This document shows, piece after piece, positions 34,369-42,058 of a stretch of DNA of 64,000 nucleotides. The notes under the pieces were generated by a model, which made no database searches, was not told the DNA's origin, and saw only the letters and a list, made by a program, of their open reading frames with translations. A program made the translations under genes and the position numbers. The number at the start of each line of letters is the position of its first letter. Within the stretch, counting starts at the first letter, position 1. The stretch lies in the NCBI RefSeq assembly GCF_000566685.1, contig NZ_AZQN01000002.1, positions 372,001 to 436,000 of the forward strand, written 5' to 3'. The DNA comes from Dyadobacter tibetensis Y620-1 (GTDB taxonomy: Bacteria > Bacteroidota > Bacteroidia > Cytophagales > Spirosomataceae).

Positions 34369-34680
34369 ATGGTTGAAGTCTATCGCACCAATGTAAGAAC
34401 TCCAGCTGAAGCTCAATTCCTTTTAAAGTATTTGAACACGCTATATCCGGTCTATGAAATGAATTTCGATTTGGAAGATTGTGACCGGATTCTCCGAGTT
34501 GAGACGGCATTGGATAGCATAGATGTGACGAAAATAATATTAGTTCTAAAGGATCTGGGTTTTACTGCCCAGATCCTGTCCGATTTTATTTCAGTTACCG
34601 AATATTCAGTTTTGGATCTTATTTGCTATCCCGTACCGGGCAGCAAAGCTTTGCCCATTCCACACGCAGGAGGGGATTAA
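34369..34680 (+). CDS. Small ferredoxin-fold (HMA-like) hypothetical protein
   Basis: The first 70 residues (VEVYRTNVRTPAEAQFLLKYL, FDLEDCDRILRVE, ILVLKDLGFTAQIL) show the beta-alpha-beta-beta-alpha-beta pattern of heavy-metal-associated domains, but without the CxxC metal site. A 30-residue tail follows with no known match. It starts 18 bases after the VOC gene. Function unknown. Confidence 0.65.
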   Translation: MVEVYRTNVRTPAEAQFLLKYLNTLYPVYEMNFDLEDCDRILRVETALDSIDVTKIILVLKDLGFTAQILSDFISVTEYSVLDLICYPVPGSKALPIPHAGGD

Positions 34681-34764
34681 TCGGGATTAGGACAACCAGT
34701 TAAGTCTGCCTGACACAGCTTCTTTCAATTCATATGAATCGGAATTACACTTAAAATCACAGAT

Positions 34765-35211
34765 ATGAGCAATTCCATAACCTTGCACCGCATACTTACT
34801 TCTCCCCAAGAAAAAACCTTCCGGGCATTTTCCAATACTGAAGCATTTTGTTCCTGGCTCCCACCTTATGGATTTATCTGTATTGCGCATCATCGGGAGT
34901 TCCGAGTAGGAGGATCCTTTAAAATGTCCTTTCTAAATTTTTCTACCGAAAAAACACAGTCCTTTGGAGGCGATTTCCTGGAGATCATGCCCAATGAACT
35001 TATCCGTTACCGCGATCGATTTGACGACCCTACTTTGACGGGCGAAATGTTAACCACTATTAAATTTTCTAAAGTGTCTTGCGGGACCGAACTACATATT
35101 GTTCAAGAAGGTATCCCGGCGATGATCCCAGTAGAAATGTGTTATTTGGGATGGCAGGAATCATTGGAAAAATTAAAAAAGCTCGTTGAGCCTATAATTC
35201 CCGATGCTTAA
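34765..35211 (+). CDS. SRPBCC / AHSA1-like domain protein
   Basis: A 148-residue protein with the AHSA1 pattern ITLHRILTSPQEKTFRAFSN, then FCSWLPPYGF, GGSFKMSF and MCYLGWQESLEKLKKLVEP. These are stand-alone relatives of the Hsp90 activator C-terminal domain, probably ligand-binding rather than chaperone-linked. It closes the small-gene series; a 261-base gap separates it from the dehalogenase. Confidence 0.88.
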   Translation: MSNSITLHRILTSPQEKTFRAFSNTEAFCSWLPPYGFICIAHHREFRVGGSFKMSFLNFSTEKTQSFGGDFLEIMPNELIRYRDRFDDPTLTGEMLTTIKFSKVSCGTELHIVQEGIPAMIPVEMCYLGWQESLEKLKKLVEPIIPDA

Positions 35212-35472
35212 TACCGTTTGTGCCATACAATAGACTATATCACGACTAGATTAGTATTGCAGTCTGCTTTCGGTCGTCAAATTCTTCCCGCAAACGATTA
35301 TCGAGCTGATTGTTACTGAGTATTGGGAATACTATTCATCGTACAAAATCGGAGGTGATAAAGTCAAATAAGGAAATCCAATGATTTTTTCCTATTTCCC
35401 TGTCCGGCCACATCCCAACTTTGTATAAAGTAAGAATCGAACAGGCTATAATGGCACAAATGAGTTAAATCA

Positions 35473-36363
35473 ATGAAAACAGAAAAAGAACTTCAAACTC
35501 AGACAACTTCTGTCGCACCCAAAAAATACCTACGGATTAATGGTCTAAAAATGGCCTATACCGAAGCAGGAACCGGAAGTCCTATTATTTTCCTTCATGG
35601 AAACCCCACCTCCAGTTATATATGGAGGAACATAATTCCCTTGGTTCAAGATTTTGGTTGCTGCATTGCTCCTGACTTGATGGGTATGGGCGACTCTGAT
35701 CGCCTCAACGACCCGGAAGAATACACTTATGGCACCTACAAAATGTTCCTAGATGAATTTCTAAACGGACTAGATATACAAAAAGACATTATTTTTGTAG
35801 TTCACGACTGGGGATCTGTTTTGGCATTTGACTGGGCACGAAACCACCCTGACAAGGTAAAGGGCATCGTATATATGGAGGCTATCACCATGCCACGGAC
35901 CTGGGACGAGGTGCCGGGCCCAGCCCGCGAGACATTTCAAAAATTAAGATCAGAGGAGGGCGAAAAAATGATTATTTTTGAAAATTCTTTCATCGAATTC
36001 AATTTGCCAAAATCGGTGCTGCGTCCGCTCTCGGAAGCGGAAATGGCCGAATATCGCCGACCCTTCACAGACCCCGGAGAAAGCAGACGCCCCATGCTCA
36101 GCTGGGCGAGACAGCTGCCTATAGGTGGAGAACCGGCAGAGATTATCAAGATCGTCAACGACAATACACGCTGGCTATCGGAAAGTAGTATCCCGAAATT
36201 ATTTATTGAGGCCAGGCCCGGGACGTTGTCGAAGGCCGAAAAAGAAAATTGTACACACTGGCCCAACCAAACGCATGTCACCGTAGTAGGGCATCATAAT
36301 CTGCAAGAAGATTCAGCAGCAGATATAGGAATGGCCATGGCACAGTGGCTGAGAATGCTTTAA
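35473..36363 (+). CDS. Haloalkane dehalogenase (HLD-II type)
   Basis: An alpha/beta hydrolase of 296 residues with every residue expected for subfamily II dehalogenases: halide-binding Asn44 in HGNPTSS and Trp113, nucleophile Asp112 in VVHDWGS, catalytic acid Glu136 in GIVYMEAI and catalytic His275 in GHHNLQED. These enzymes hydrolyse carbon-halogen bonds of alkyl halides to alcohols in the cytoplasm. CAACTTTG at 35416-35423 resembles a -7 box. Natural substrates of such enzymes outside known degraders are mostly unknown. Confidence 0.9.
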   Translation: MKTEKELQTQTTSVAPKKYLRINGLKMAYTEAGTGSPIIFLHGNPTSSYIWRNIIPLVQDFGCCIAPDLMGMGDSDRLNDPEEYTYGTYKMFLDEFLNGLDIQKDIIFVVHDWGSVLAFDWARNHPDKVKGIVYMEAITMPRTWDEVPGPARETFQKLRSEEGEKMIIFENSFIEFNLPKSVLRPLSEAEMAEYRRPFTDPGESRRPMLSWARQLPIGGEPAEIIKIVNDNTRWLSESSIPKLFIEARPGTLSKAEKENCTHWPNQTHVTVVGHHNLQEDSAADIGMAMAQWLRML

Positions 36364-36386
36364 TATACAAGTTTATCTATATAGCC

Positions 36387-36554
36387 ATGATAATTTTCGA
36401 ACCAGACCCCATATTAGCCGCCTATATTAAGGCAATTGTGGTGGTGGAAAGCAGGGACCCAATGGTCAACCATTTTAAACAAATCGATCATAATTTTCCA
36501 TGTGGCGCTAGTAGCATCCATATATTCAATGAGGGTCCTTCATTCGGAATTTAA
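36387..36554 (+). pseudogene. AraC-type regulator N-terminal fragment
   Basis: From ATG 36387 the frame reads MIIFEPDPILAAYIKAIVVV and ends after SSIHIFNEGPSFGI. The start matches the N-terminal sensor (DUF6597-like) of Bacteroidota AraC regulators (PxPxLxxYIKxxWxxE ... FPDGxxELIF), but the protein stops after 55 residues with no DNA-binding domain. A truncated relic is likely; chance similarity is possible. Confidence 0.35.
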
Positions 36555-36640
36555 AGATTTACCATTAGTCACCCCATTCTATTTAAAGTTAATTTGGTTC
36601 TAACTAAGAAATATTGGGCAAACTTATTATCAGTTTGAAG

Positions 36641-37045
36641 TTACTGTGCCTGAATTCCACTACTGGTCATTTCAATACTAAATGAGCGCTTAGTAGCTTT
36701 GCCTTCGATTTCACCTATCGGAATCTTAAAAACGGTACTATCTTTTTTTATAGCGATAGCCTGAAATAACCCTGATTGTAGAGAATCTATATCCTTTGCC
36801 AAAAAACCTATCCCTATATTACTATAGTACGGTATACTAGGAGATTTTAGTGGATAGTGATATACAGAATCAACTGGGGTTAACATACCGTTTTTTAACT
36901 CAAAGGCTATAATCTTTACTTCCTCAAATACAGTTTTGTCTGAATTGTAGAAGACAAATTGAATCATCTCTGGATCCTTATCCAACTCGAATCTACAGGA
37001 ACCCAAAAAACAGATCATTGATATTAGTAAAAGCCTATTTTCCAT
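36641..37045 (-). CDS. Hypothetical lipoprotein
   Basis: A 134-residue protein with a lipoprotein signal peptide (LLLISMICFLGSC, cysteine at 17). The mature part is beta-rich, with no recognised domain. The paired FYNSDKTVFEEVKIIAFEL and FSIEMTSS stretches suggest a small Ig-like sandwich. It is followed by the fragment described before it on the opposite strand and preceded by an alpha/beta hydrolase gene in the same direction. Confidence 0.7.
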   Translation of the reverse strand: MENRLLLISMICFLGSCRFELDKDPEMIQFVFYNSDKTVFEEVKIIAFELKNGMLTPVDSVYHYPLKSPSIPYYSNIGIGFLAKDIDSLQSGLFQAIAIKKDSTVFKIPIGEIEGKATKRSFSIEMTSSGIQAQ

Positions 37046-37105
37046 TGTTATTTCATTATTAAATGGGTACAGTTTTTATCGCTTCTCTATACTAGGAACC
37101 TTTTT

Positions 37106-38248
37106 TCATTGGGACAGCCGATTAATGTTCTGATCAATAGTCATAGAAATCCAGTCAGTCATTGTCGTCAGTGCCAGGGGAGAAAAAGTTTCCTGAATAT
37201 CGGCGTATTCATTCGGATGCCCCGTATTACAATTTTGAAAAAAATGATTGAGGTTTGGTAGTTCCTTTATGGCAACGTTAGGGTTCCCTCCATTTTTGAC
37301 GGCTTTATAAATGAGAGGCAAATTTTGTTTTGCATCTACCTGTAAGTCTTTCGATCCATTCAGTGCCAGTACCGGACAAGCAATTTTTCCATAAAAATCG
37401 GCTGGATCTACCTTTAATAACCACTGGTACCAGGGCGTACACATGAAATTGACGGAATTTTCAAAAAACTTGGCCTTCGATTGGCCCGGAGGTACCATTT
37501 CTTCAGGGATTTGATGCCCATTGGCCTTAAAGTAAGCCGTTAGCGCCTTTCTCAATACAGTCGTATCAGGGGTAGTATTCAATATTTCTTCGACTTCTCG
37601 ATTAGACTTTTTAATCAAAGCAATACCAGCATCATTAACACCCCCAGCTCTTGCGATCAATTCGGTCTGCAAGCCGAGCGCTTCTAGCCCCCTGGCGCCG
37701 AGGCCTGCCAGTGAAATAACGAAGCGCACCTCCTTGCACTGAGAAGCCGCGATGGCCGACACCAGCCCTCCCTCACTATGTCCTAAAAGACCTATCTTCT
37801 GGACATTTATTTCACTCCTTGTCTTCAGATAGTTCAAAGCACTTATAGCGTCTGAAGCAAAGTCTTGTGATGTGGCTGTCATGAAAGAACCCGTAGACTT
37901 TCCAATACCCCTGTCGTCATACCGCAAGACAGCTAATCCCTGACGCGTAAAATAGTCGGCAATAACAAGAAAAGGCTTATGTCCAAACACCTCTATATTC
38001 CGGTCTTGTGGTCCGCTTCCCGTGATTAGTATCACCACCGGAAAATTGCCTTCTTTATTTGGTAAGGTCAGCGTTCCCAATAACGTGATACTATCTTCTA
38101 CATTTTTAAAGGACACTTCCTCACTATAATAGGGATCCGGTGGAATTGGCTCCTGAGAATGCCTTAGGGCCGGCTTTTCCGTTAAAACCAGATAGAAAAG
38201 ACCTGCCAAGGCCACGACGAAAAAAGCAATATAATTCGTTTTTTTCAT
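37106..38248 (-). CDS. Alpha/beta hydrolase with N-terminal membrane anchor or signal
   Basis: A hydrophobic N-terminus (YIAFFVVALAGLFYLVL) is followed by an alpha/beta hydrolase of the EstD/acyl-peptidase-like group: VILITGSGPQDRN, RYDDRGIGKSTG, nucleophile elbow GHSEGG, catalytic Asp near LALNGSKDLQVD and His in LNHFFQ. It should be an esterase or peptidase acting outside the cytoplasm; substrate unknown. The lipoprotein gene lies 60 bases downstream on the same strand. Confidence 0.87.
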   Translation of the reverse strand: MKKTNYIAFFVVALAGLFYLVLTEKPALRHSQEPIPPDPYYSEEVSFKNVEDSITLLGTLTLPNKEGNFPVVILITGSGPQDRNIEVFGHKPFLVIADYFTRQGLAVLRYDDRGIGKSTGSFMTATSQDFASDAISALNYLKTRSEINVQKIGLLGHSEGGLVSAIAASQCKEVRFVISLAGLGARGLEALGLQTELIARAGGVNDAGIALIKKSNREVEEILNTTPDTTVLRKALTAYFKANGHQIPEEMVPPGQSKAKFFENSVNFMCTPWYQWLLKVDPADFYGKIACPVLALNGSKDLQVDAKQNLPLIYKAVKNGGNPNVAIKELPNLNHFFQNCNTGHPNEYADIQETFSPLALTTMTDWISMTIDQNINRLSQ

Positions 38249-38341
38249 GGAAGAAACGATAAGAACAAATCACCACTAAAAAACTAAATTATGGTTACAA
38301 TTGATACCGACTTCCCCAAAATATTAATCTATACCAACTAT

Positions 38342-38734
38342 TTAAGGCTGATCAACAACGAATAAGGTAGAATTCTGCTCTTTATGAATGAGGGTGCAGT
38401 TTAAAAACTCCCTCATGTACCTATTCCTGACTGATATTTTTCCGATCGGTGATGGCTGCCCAATTACCCCGTCGGCACGATGAGGGCTGGGCTTCCAGGG
38501 CCCAATTGATGACACTTCCATATTGAGATTACGGACTAGAAAAGCGTATAGAAAGCTATAGTCGTATCGCATAAAACCCTCTGACCCCACCAGTACATCA
38601 GTTCCTATGTCGGCACTGTTGCCATAGATAAAAAACACCCTGGCTACAGCTGGGCTGAAACTTTGGTGGTCTATTTTCGTTGAACCACTAAGGTAATGCA
38701 CATATCCCCGAGGGATTAGCCAGGCAAAAATCAT
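38342..38734 (-). pseudogene. Relic of a PL8 polysaccharide lyase gene
   Basis: Three blocks of this stretch closely match, in the same order, the intact lyase gene at 48250-50472: 38398-38468 with about 48712-48783, 38468-38542 with 49261-49338, and 38550-38591 with 49752-49793. Between the blocks about 477 and 413 bases of the intact gene are missing, and frames change. A 130-codon frame still spans it, but its product (with RYDYSFLYAF, NLNMEVSSIGPWKP, SPHRADG) cannot be functional. The rest of this ancestral copy is not seen. Confidence 0.8.
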
Positions 38735-38777
38735 GATAAGATGATGGAGAAGATTCCTTACCCACCGACAGGCACTC

Positions 38778-38785
38778 TATTTTTG
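38778..38785 (+). promoter_or_regulatory. -7 box for the MFS gene
   Basis: TATTTTTG fits the Bacteroidota TAnnTTTG consensus 69 bases before the MFS start. No clear -33 TTTG is visible. Confidence 0.4.
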
Positions 38786-38853
38786 TATACATAAATGTGC
38801 AAAATTATAATACTGGCGCTGCCTCAGCGCTCAAATGACTATCTATTGTTCCT

Positions 38854-40098
38854 ATGAACCAGAATACTTTTCGTGCATTTAAAAGCCATAATTACCGACT
38901 ATTTTTTGTAGGCCAGTCCATTTCATTGCTGGGCACTTGGATGCAAAAAACGGCCGTAAGCTGGGTGATATACTCCTACACCAACTCAAAAACGATGCTT
39001 GGTCTAAGTGTATTTGCTACCTTGATGCCCTCTGCCCTGTTTACTTCCCTAGGTGGGGTGGTGTCGGACCGATACGATCGGTATCGAGTCCTGTTAGCGA
39101 CTCAGGTATTATCGATGGCTCAGGCTTTATTGCTAACCCTTGTCGTTTATTATAAAAACAACGCCGTTTGGGAAATCATTGGATTGAGTGTTCTATTGGG
39201 AATCATTAACGGGTTCGACGTACCCGCTCGGCAATCTTTGGTGTTCAGTATGGTCGACGATAAAAAAGATCTACCCAATGCAGTAGCTTTAAATTCATCG
39301 ATGGTAAACTTATCCAAATTATTGGGACCGGCCATTGCTGGCGTAGCAATAGCACATTGGGGAGAAGTAGTATGTTTCGGTATTAACGCGCTGAGCTTTG
39401 TAGCGGTTATAGGATCCCTTAGCTTGATTCGTTTACCCAAGCATATTACCAAGGAACGTACTCAAAATATTTTGGGCGACCTAAAAGATGGCATAAAATA
39501 CGTAAAAGAAACCCCTTCTATTGGCTTTATCATCCTGATGTTATCGGCCATTAGCCTCTTTGGTTTACCTTTTACCACTCTAATGCCCGTCTATGCCAAA
39601 GACATTTTCAATGGAACGGCCAAGACTTTTGGATTTATCGACAGCGCCATAGGCCTAGGGGCTTTTATTGGCGCCATTTTCCTCGCATCCTTAAAGCCCG
39701 AAACGAACCTCAGTAAGGTGCTAGCCATCAACACCTTTGTTTTTGGTTTTGGGTTAATCCTATTCTCTCATACAACCATCTACCCCCTGGCCCTACTCTT
39801 TATCATGATCGGTGCCTTTGGTATGATGTCGCAGGTTACGATCAGTAATACCCTAATCCAGACCTCCGTAGCCCCGGCCATGCGTGGGCGGGTCATCAGC
39901 CTGTTCGTCATGTCCTATTCGGCCATGGTTCCTATTGGCAGTTTGCTGGTCAGTACAGTAACCAAGTACATTGGGGTGCAAAATACTATACTAGGCGAAG
40001 GTGTTTTGGCCTTATTTATTGGCGTCGTTCATTTACGGTTTTTACACAAACCCATGGGTGCAAAGACCTCCCCTCCAGAAGGCCTGGATATTCGATAG
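38854..40098 (+). CDS. MFS transporter (EntS-like exporter)
   Basis: A 414-residue major facilitator with about 11-12 helices. It starts FRAFKSHNYRLFFVGQSISLLG, has the loop motif GGVVSDRYDRYRVLL between helices 2 and 3, and PAMRGRVISLFVM late. These mark the DHA3/EntS-like subgroup of drug or siderophore exporters. Inner membrane, proton-driven. It is convergent with the efflux operon, separated by a hairpin. Confidence 0.93.
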   Translation: MNQNTFRAFKSHNYRLFFVGQSISLLGTWMQKTAVSWVIYSYTNSKTMLGLSVFATLMPSALFTSLGGVVSDRYDRYRVLLATQVLSMAQALLLTLVVYYKNNAVWEIIGLSVLLGIINGFDVPARQSLVFSMVDDKKDLPNAVALNSSMVNLSKLLGPAIAGVAIAHWGEVVCFGINALSFVAVIGSLSLIRLPKHITKERTQNILGDLKDGIKYVKETPSIGFIILMLSAISLFGLPFTTLMPVYAKDIFNGTAKTFGFIDSAIGLGAFIGAIFLASLKPETNLSKVLAINTFVFGFGLILFSHTTIYPLALLFIMIGAFGMMSQVTISNTLIQTSVAPAMRGRVISLFVMSYSAMVPIGSLLVSTVTKYIGVQNTILGEGVLALFIGVVHLRFLHKPMGAKTSPPEGLDIR

Positions 40099-40141
40099 GG
40101 TCCGATTTCCTAATCGAGTCCCTTTTTACTCAGACTGATAC

Positions 40142-40196
40142 AGGTCGCTGAATATGCTTACCTAGACCATTTACCAAAAGCATAATAAGGCGACCT
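40142..40196. terminator. Bidirectional hairpin between MFS gene and efflux operon
   Basis: AGGTCGC (40142) pairs with GCGACCT (40190-40196), and TATGCTT pairs with AAGCATA inside it. It sits between two convergent genes, so it is a likely shared terminator, although no long T-run follows. Confidence 0.55.
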
Positions 40197-40620
40197 ACTC
40201 CATATTTTTCGCCTTATAGGTTAGCAAATAATCTGCAAAAGACTTTTTCAATATCGCCTTTACCTGCGACTGATCCCAAGGGGTTATTAAAAAATCATGG
40301 ATTAAGCGCCCCTGCCCCTGTCCCATGTCCTCATCGGCATAGTCCGATACCATCAGGCGGATAGAGCACGGATGGGTTGCCATAGATTTGGCCAAAAACA
40401 TCGCCCCATTCATTTCTTTCATATTTTTTGCACTGACTATAATTTCAAAATGTTGTGACTGTAATATTTCCAGCCCCAAAAAGGCCGAGCCAGCCGATAC
40501 GATATGGTACTCCCGGCGCAACATCGCCACAAATGCCGTTATATTATGCACCTCAGAATCTACATATAGTATTGCTGGCTTACAGTTTTTGGCGGCAATA
40601 TCGTCTGGCATATACCACAT
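40195..40620 (-). CDS. Receiver-domain protein lacking the phosphoacceptor aspartate
   Basis: A single 141-residue response-regulator receiver fold: AILYVDSEVHNITAF, then FEIIVSAKNMKEMNG, and FLITPWDQSQVK. In relatives the middle motif reads IISDQRMPEMTG; here the phosphoacceptor Asp is Ala64, the following Pro is Lys, and the conserved Lys of TKPWD is Thr113. Only one acid of the metal pair (Asp21) is kept. It cannot be phosphorylated in the usual way. It starts 2 bases after the TolC stop, so it is the last gene of the efflux operon. Confidence 0.85.
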   Translation of the reverse strand: MWYMPDDIAAKNCKPAILYVDSEVHNITAFVAMLRREYHIVSAGSAFLGLEILQSQHFEIIVSAKNMKEMNGAMFLAKSMATHPCSIRLMVSDYADEDMGQGQGRLIHDFLITPWDQSQVKAILKKSFADYLLTYKAKNME

Positions 40621-40622
40621 TG

Positions 40623-41927
40623 CTATTGGATATCCCCTATTGCCTTTCTATAGGCGGCCTCATTTATTTTATACGCTATTTTAGCATCGATGATATTACT
40701 GTTAGCCTGCTCCCAGAGTGTCTGAGCTTCTAGGACATCCTGTCCGGTAACGGTCCCAGCCGCAAACCGATCCGTACTTAAGCGCAGGTTTTCCTCTGCC
40801 TGTAACACCGACGCATAGGACAAGCTAATTCGACGGGCCGACTGATTGAGCTGCGAATAGGCCTCCTGAACTTCCAGCGTAAGCAACTCTTTGGTTTCGT
40901 CAATCTGACTCTGTAAGGCATCCATACGGTAGGATTGTTCCTTCACCTTACTCGCTTTCTGTCCCCAGTCCCAAATCGGCACACTTACACTCAGCATACC
41001 AAAATAGGAAGACAGGGTATTTGCCCCAGTGGTAAAATTCATCTTTTTTCCTACACCGGTAAATCCACCGAAAAGTAGACCAACGGTTGGCTTAAAATCG
41101 GCCTTAAGTATTTCCTTCTGAAGCTGCTGAGCTTCCATGGTGGTTTTCAGCATTTGGATTTCTATGCGGTTTTCGGCTATACTAGGCAACGGCTCACTAG
41201 CTAAAGGGCTAAATGAACCTGAAACCGAGTCGCTGATAGAATAATTGACATCTCCAGGCATACCGATAATTTGAGCTAGGCTTAACTTGGCAAGCATGAG
41301 TCCATCCTCTGCTTTCGCCAAATTGAGGGCCGTTTCATTTCGTTGTACCCTTACTCTTAAGAGGTCGTTTTTATAGATTAACCCGGCATCAAAGGAATTG
41401 GAAAGTTGCTGGTCCAAAGAGTCTAACAAAACGATAAATCGATTGGTCAGACCTATTTTTTCTTTCAGACTCACGATCTGCCAATACGCCGTTTCGGCCT
41501 GTAGCAACACCTGAGTTTCTGTTAATGTCTTCTGGTTTTGATGTATTTCTACCCCTTTTGCTGCAGCAGACTGCCCGAGTTTTATTTTACCTCCTGCATA
41601 AATAGCCTGAGAGACCGTTAGCGAAGGGCTAACCCCAACAGAGGGCAGAAGGCTACTCAGAGGCTTACCTACATGAAAAGCAGATACAGAACCATCGATC
41701 TGTGGCTTATTGAGACCTTTGGTTCCAGCCTGTACGGCTTCTGCAGCCTTGATATTATACTGGGCCTGGGCAATTTTTCTGTTATGTTCGGTGGCCAGTT
41801 GGCGGATCTCCTGCAATGTTAATGATTGCTGCGCTTGAGCGACAAAAGCCATAAGTAGAAATATTGGAACAAGGAGGCTCAATGCTTTGGTATTGTAACC
41901 CCTTTTACCCGTGATTGATCGTTTCAT
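40623..41927 (-). CDS. TolC-family outer membrane efflux protein
   Basis: After a signal peptide (LLVPIFLLMAFVAQAQ) the protein shows the two-fold repeat of TolC: LTLQEIRQLATEHNRKIAQAQ in the first half, ENRIEIQMLKTTMEA in the second, long alpha-helical stretches and YRKAIGDIQ at the end. It forms the outer membrane duct of the tripartite pump. The frame is open to 41975, but the ATG at 41927 directly precedes the signal peptide and lies clear of a large hairpin, so it is preferred; 434 residues. Confidence 0.93.
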   Translation of the reverse strand: MKRSITGKRGYNTKALSLLVPIFLLMAFVAQAQQSLTLQEIRQLATEHNRKIAQAQYNIKAAEAVQAGTKGLNKPQIDGSVSAFHVGKPLSSLLPSVGVSPSLTVSQAIYAGGKIKLGQSAAAKGVEIHQNQKTLTETQVLLQAETAYWQIVSLKEKIGLTNRFIVLLDSLDQQLSNSFDAGLIYKNDLLRVRVQRNETALNLAKAEDGLMLAKLSLAQIIGMPGDVNYSISDSVSGSFSPLASEPLPSIAENRIEIQMLKTTMEAQQLQKEILKADFKPTVGLLFGGFTGVGKKMNFTTGANTLSSYFGMLSVSVPIWDWGQKASKVKEQSYRMDALQSQIDETKELLTLEVQEAYSQLNQSARRISLSYASVLQAEENLRLSTDRFAAGTVTGQDVLEAQTLWEQANSNIIDAKIAYKINEAAYRKAIGDIQ

Positions 41928-41956
41928 ACTGGATTGAAATTTAGTATTGATAATGT

Positions 41957-42036
41957 CGGTAGTAGCATAATTCACAAAAATGGTAAGCAGCTGAAGACTG
42001 GACGCCGCCTACCATTCATCATTACTGCTACTACCG
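41957..42036 (-). promoter_or_regulatory. Two-tier hairpin between RND and TolC genes
   Basis: An 11-bp perfect inverted repeat (CGGTAGTAGCA at 41957-41967, TGCTACTACCG at 42026-42036) encloses a second one (AATGGTA at 41979-41985, TACCATT at 42010-42016). The structure fills most of the 131-base gap inside the operon. It may set mRNA stability or expression of the TolC gene, or be a small mobile palindrome. Confidence 0.6.
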
Positions 42037-42058
42037 TCATACTCTATTTTTTTGATGA

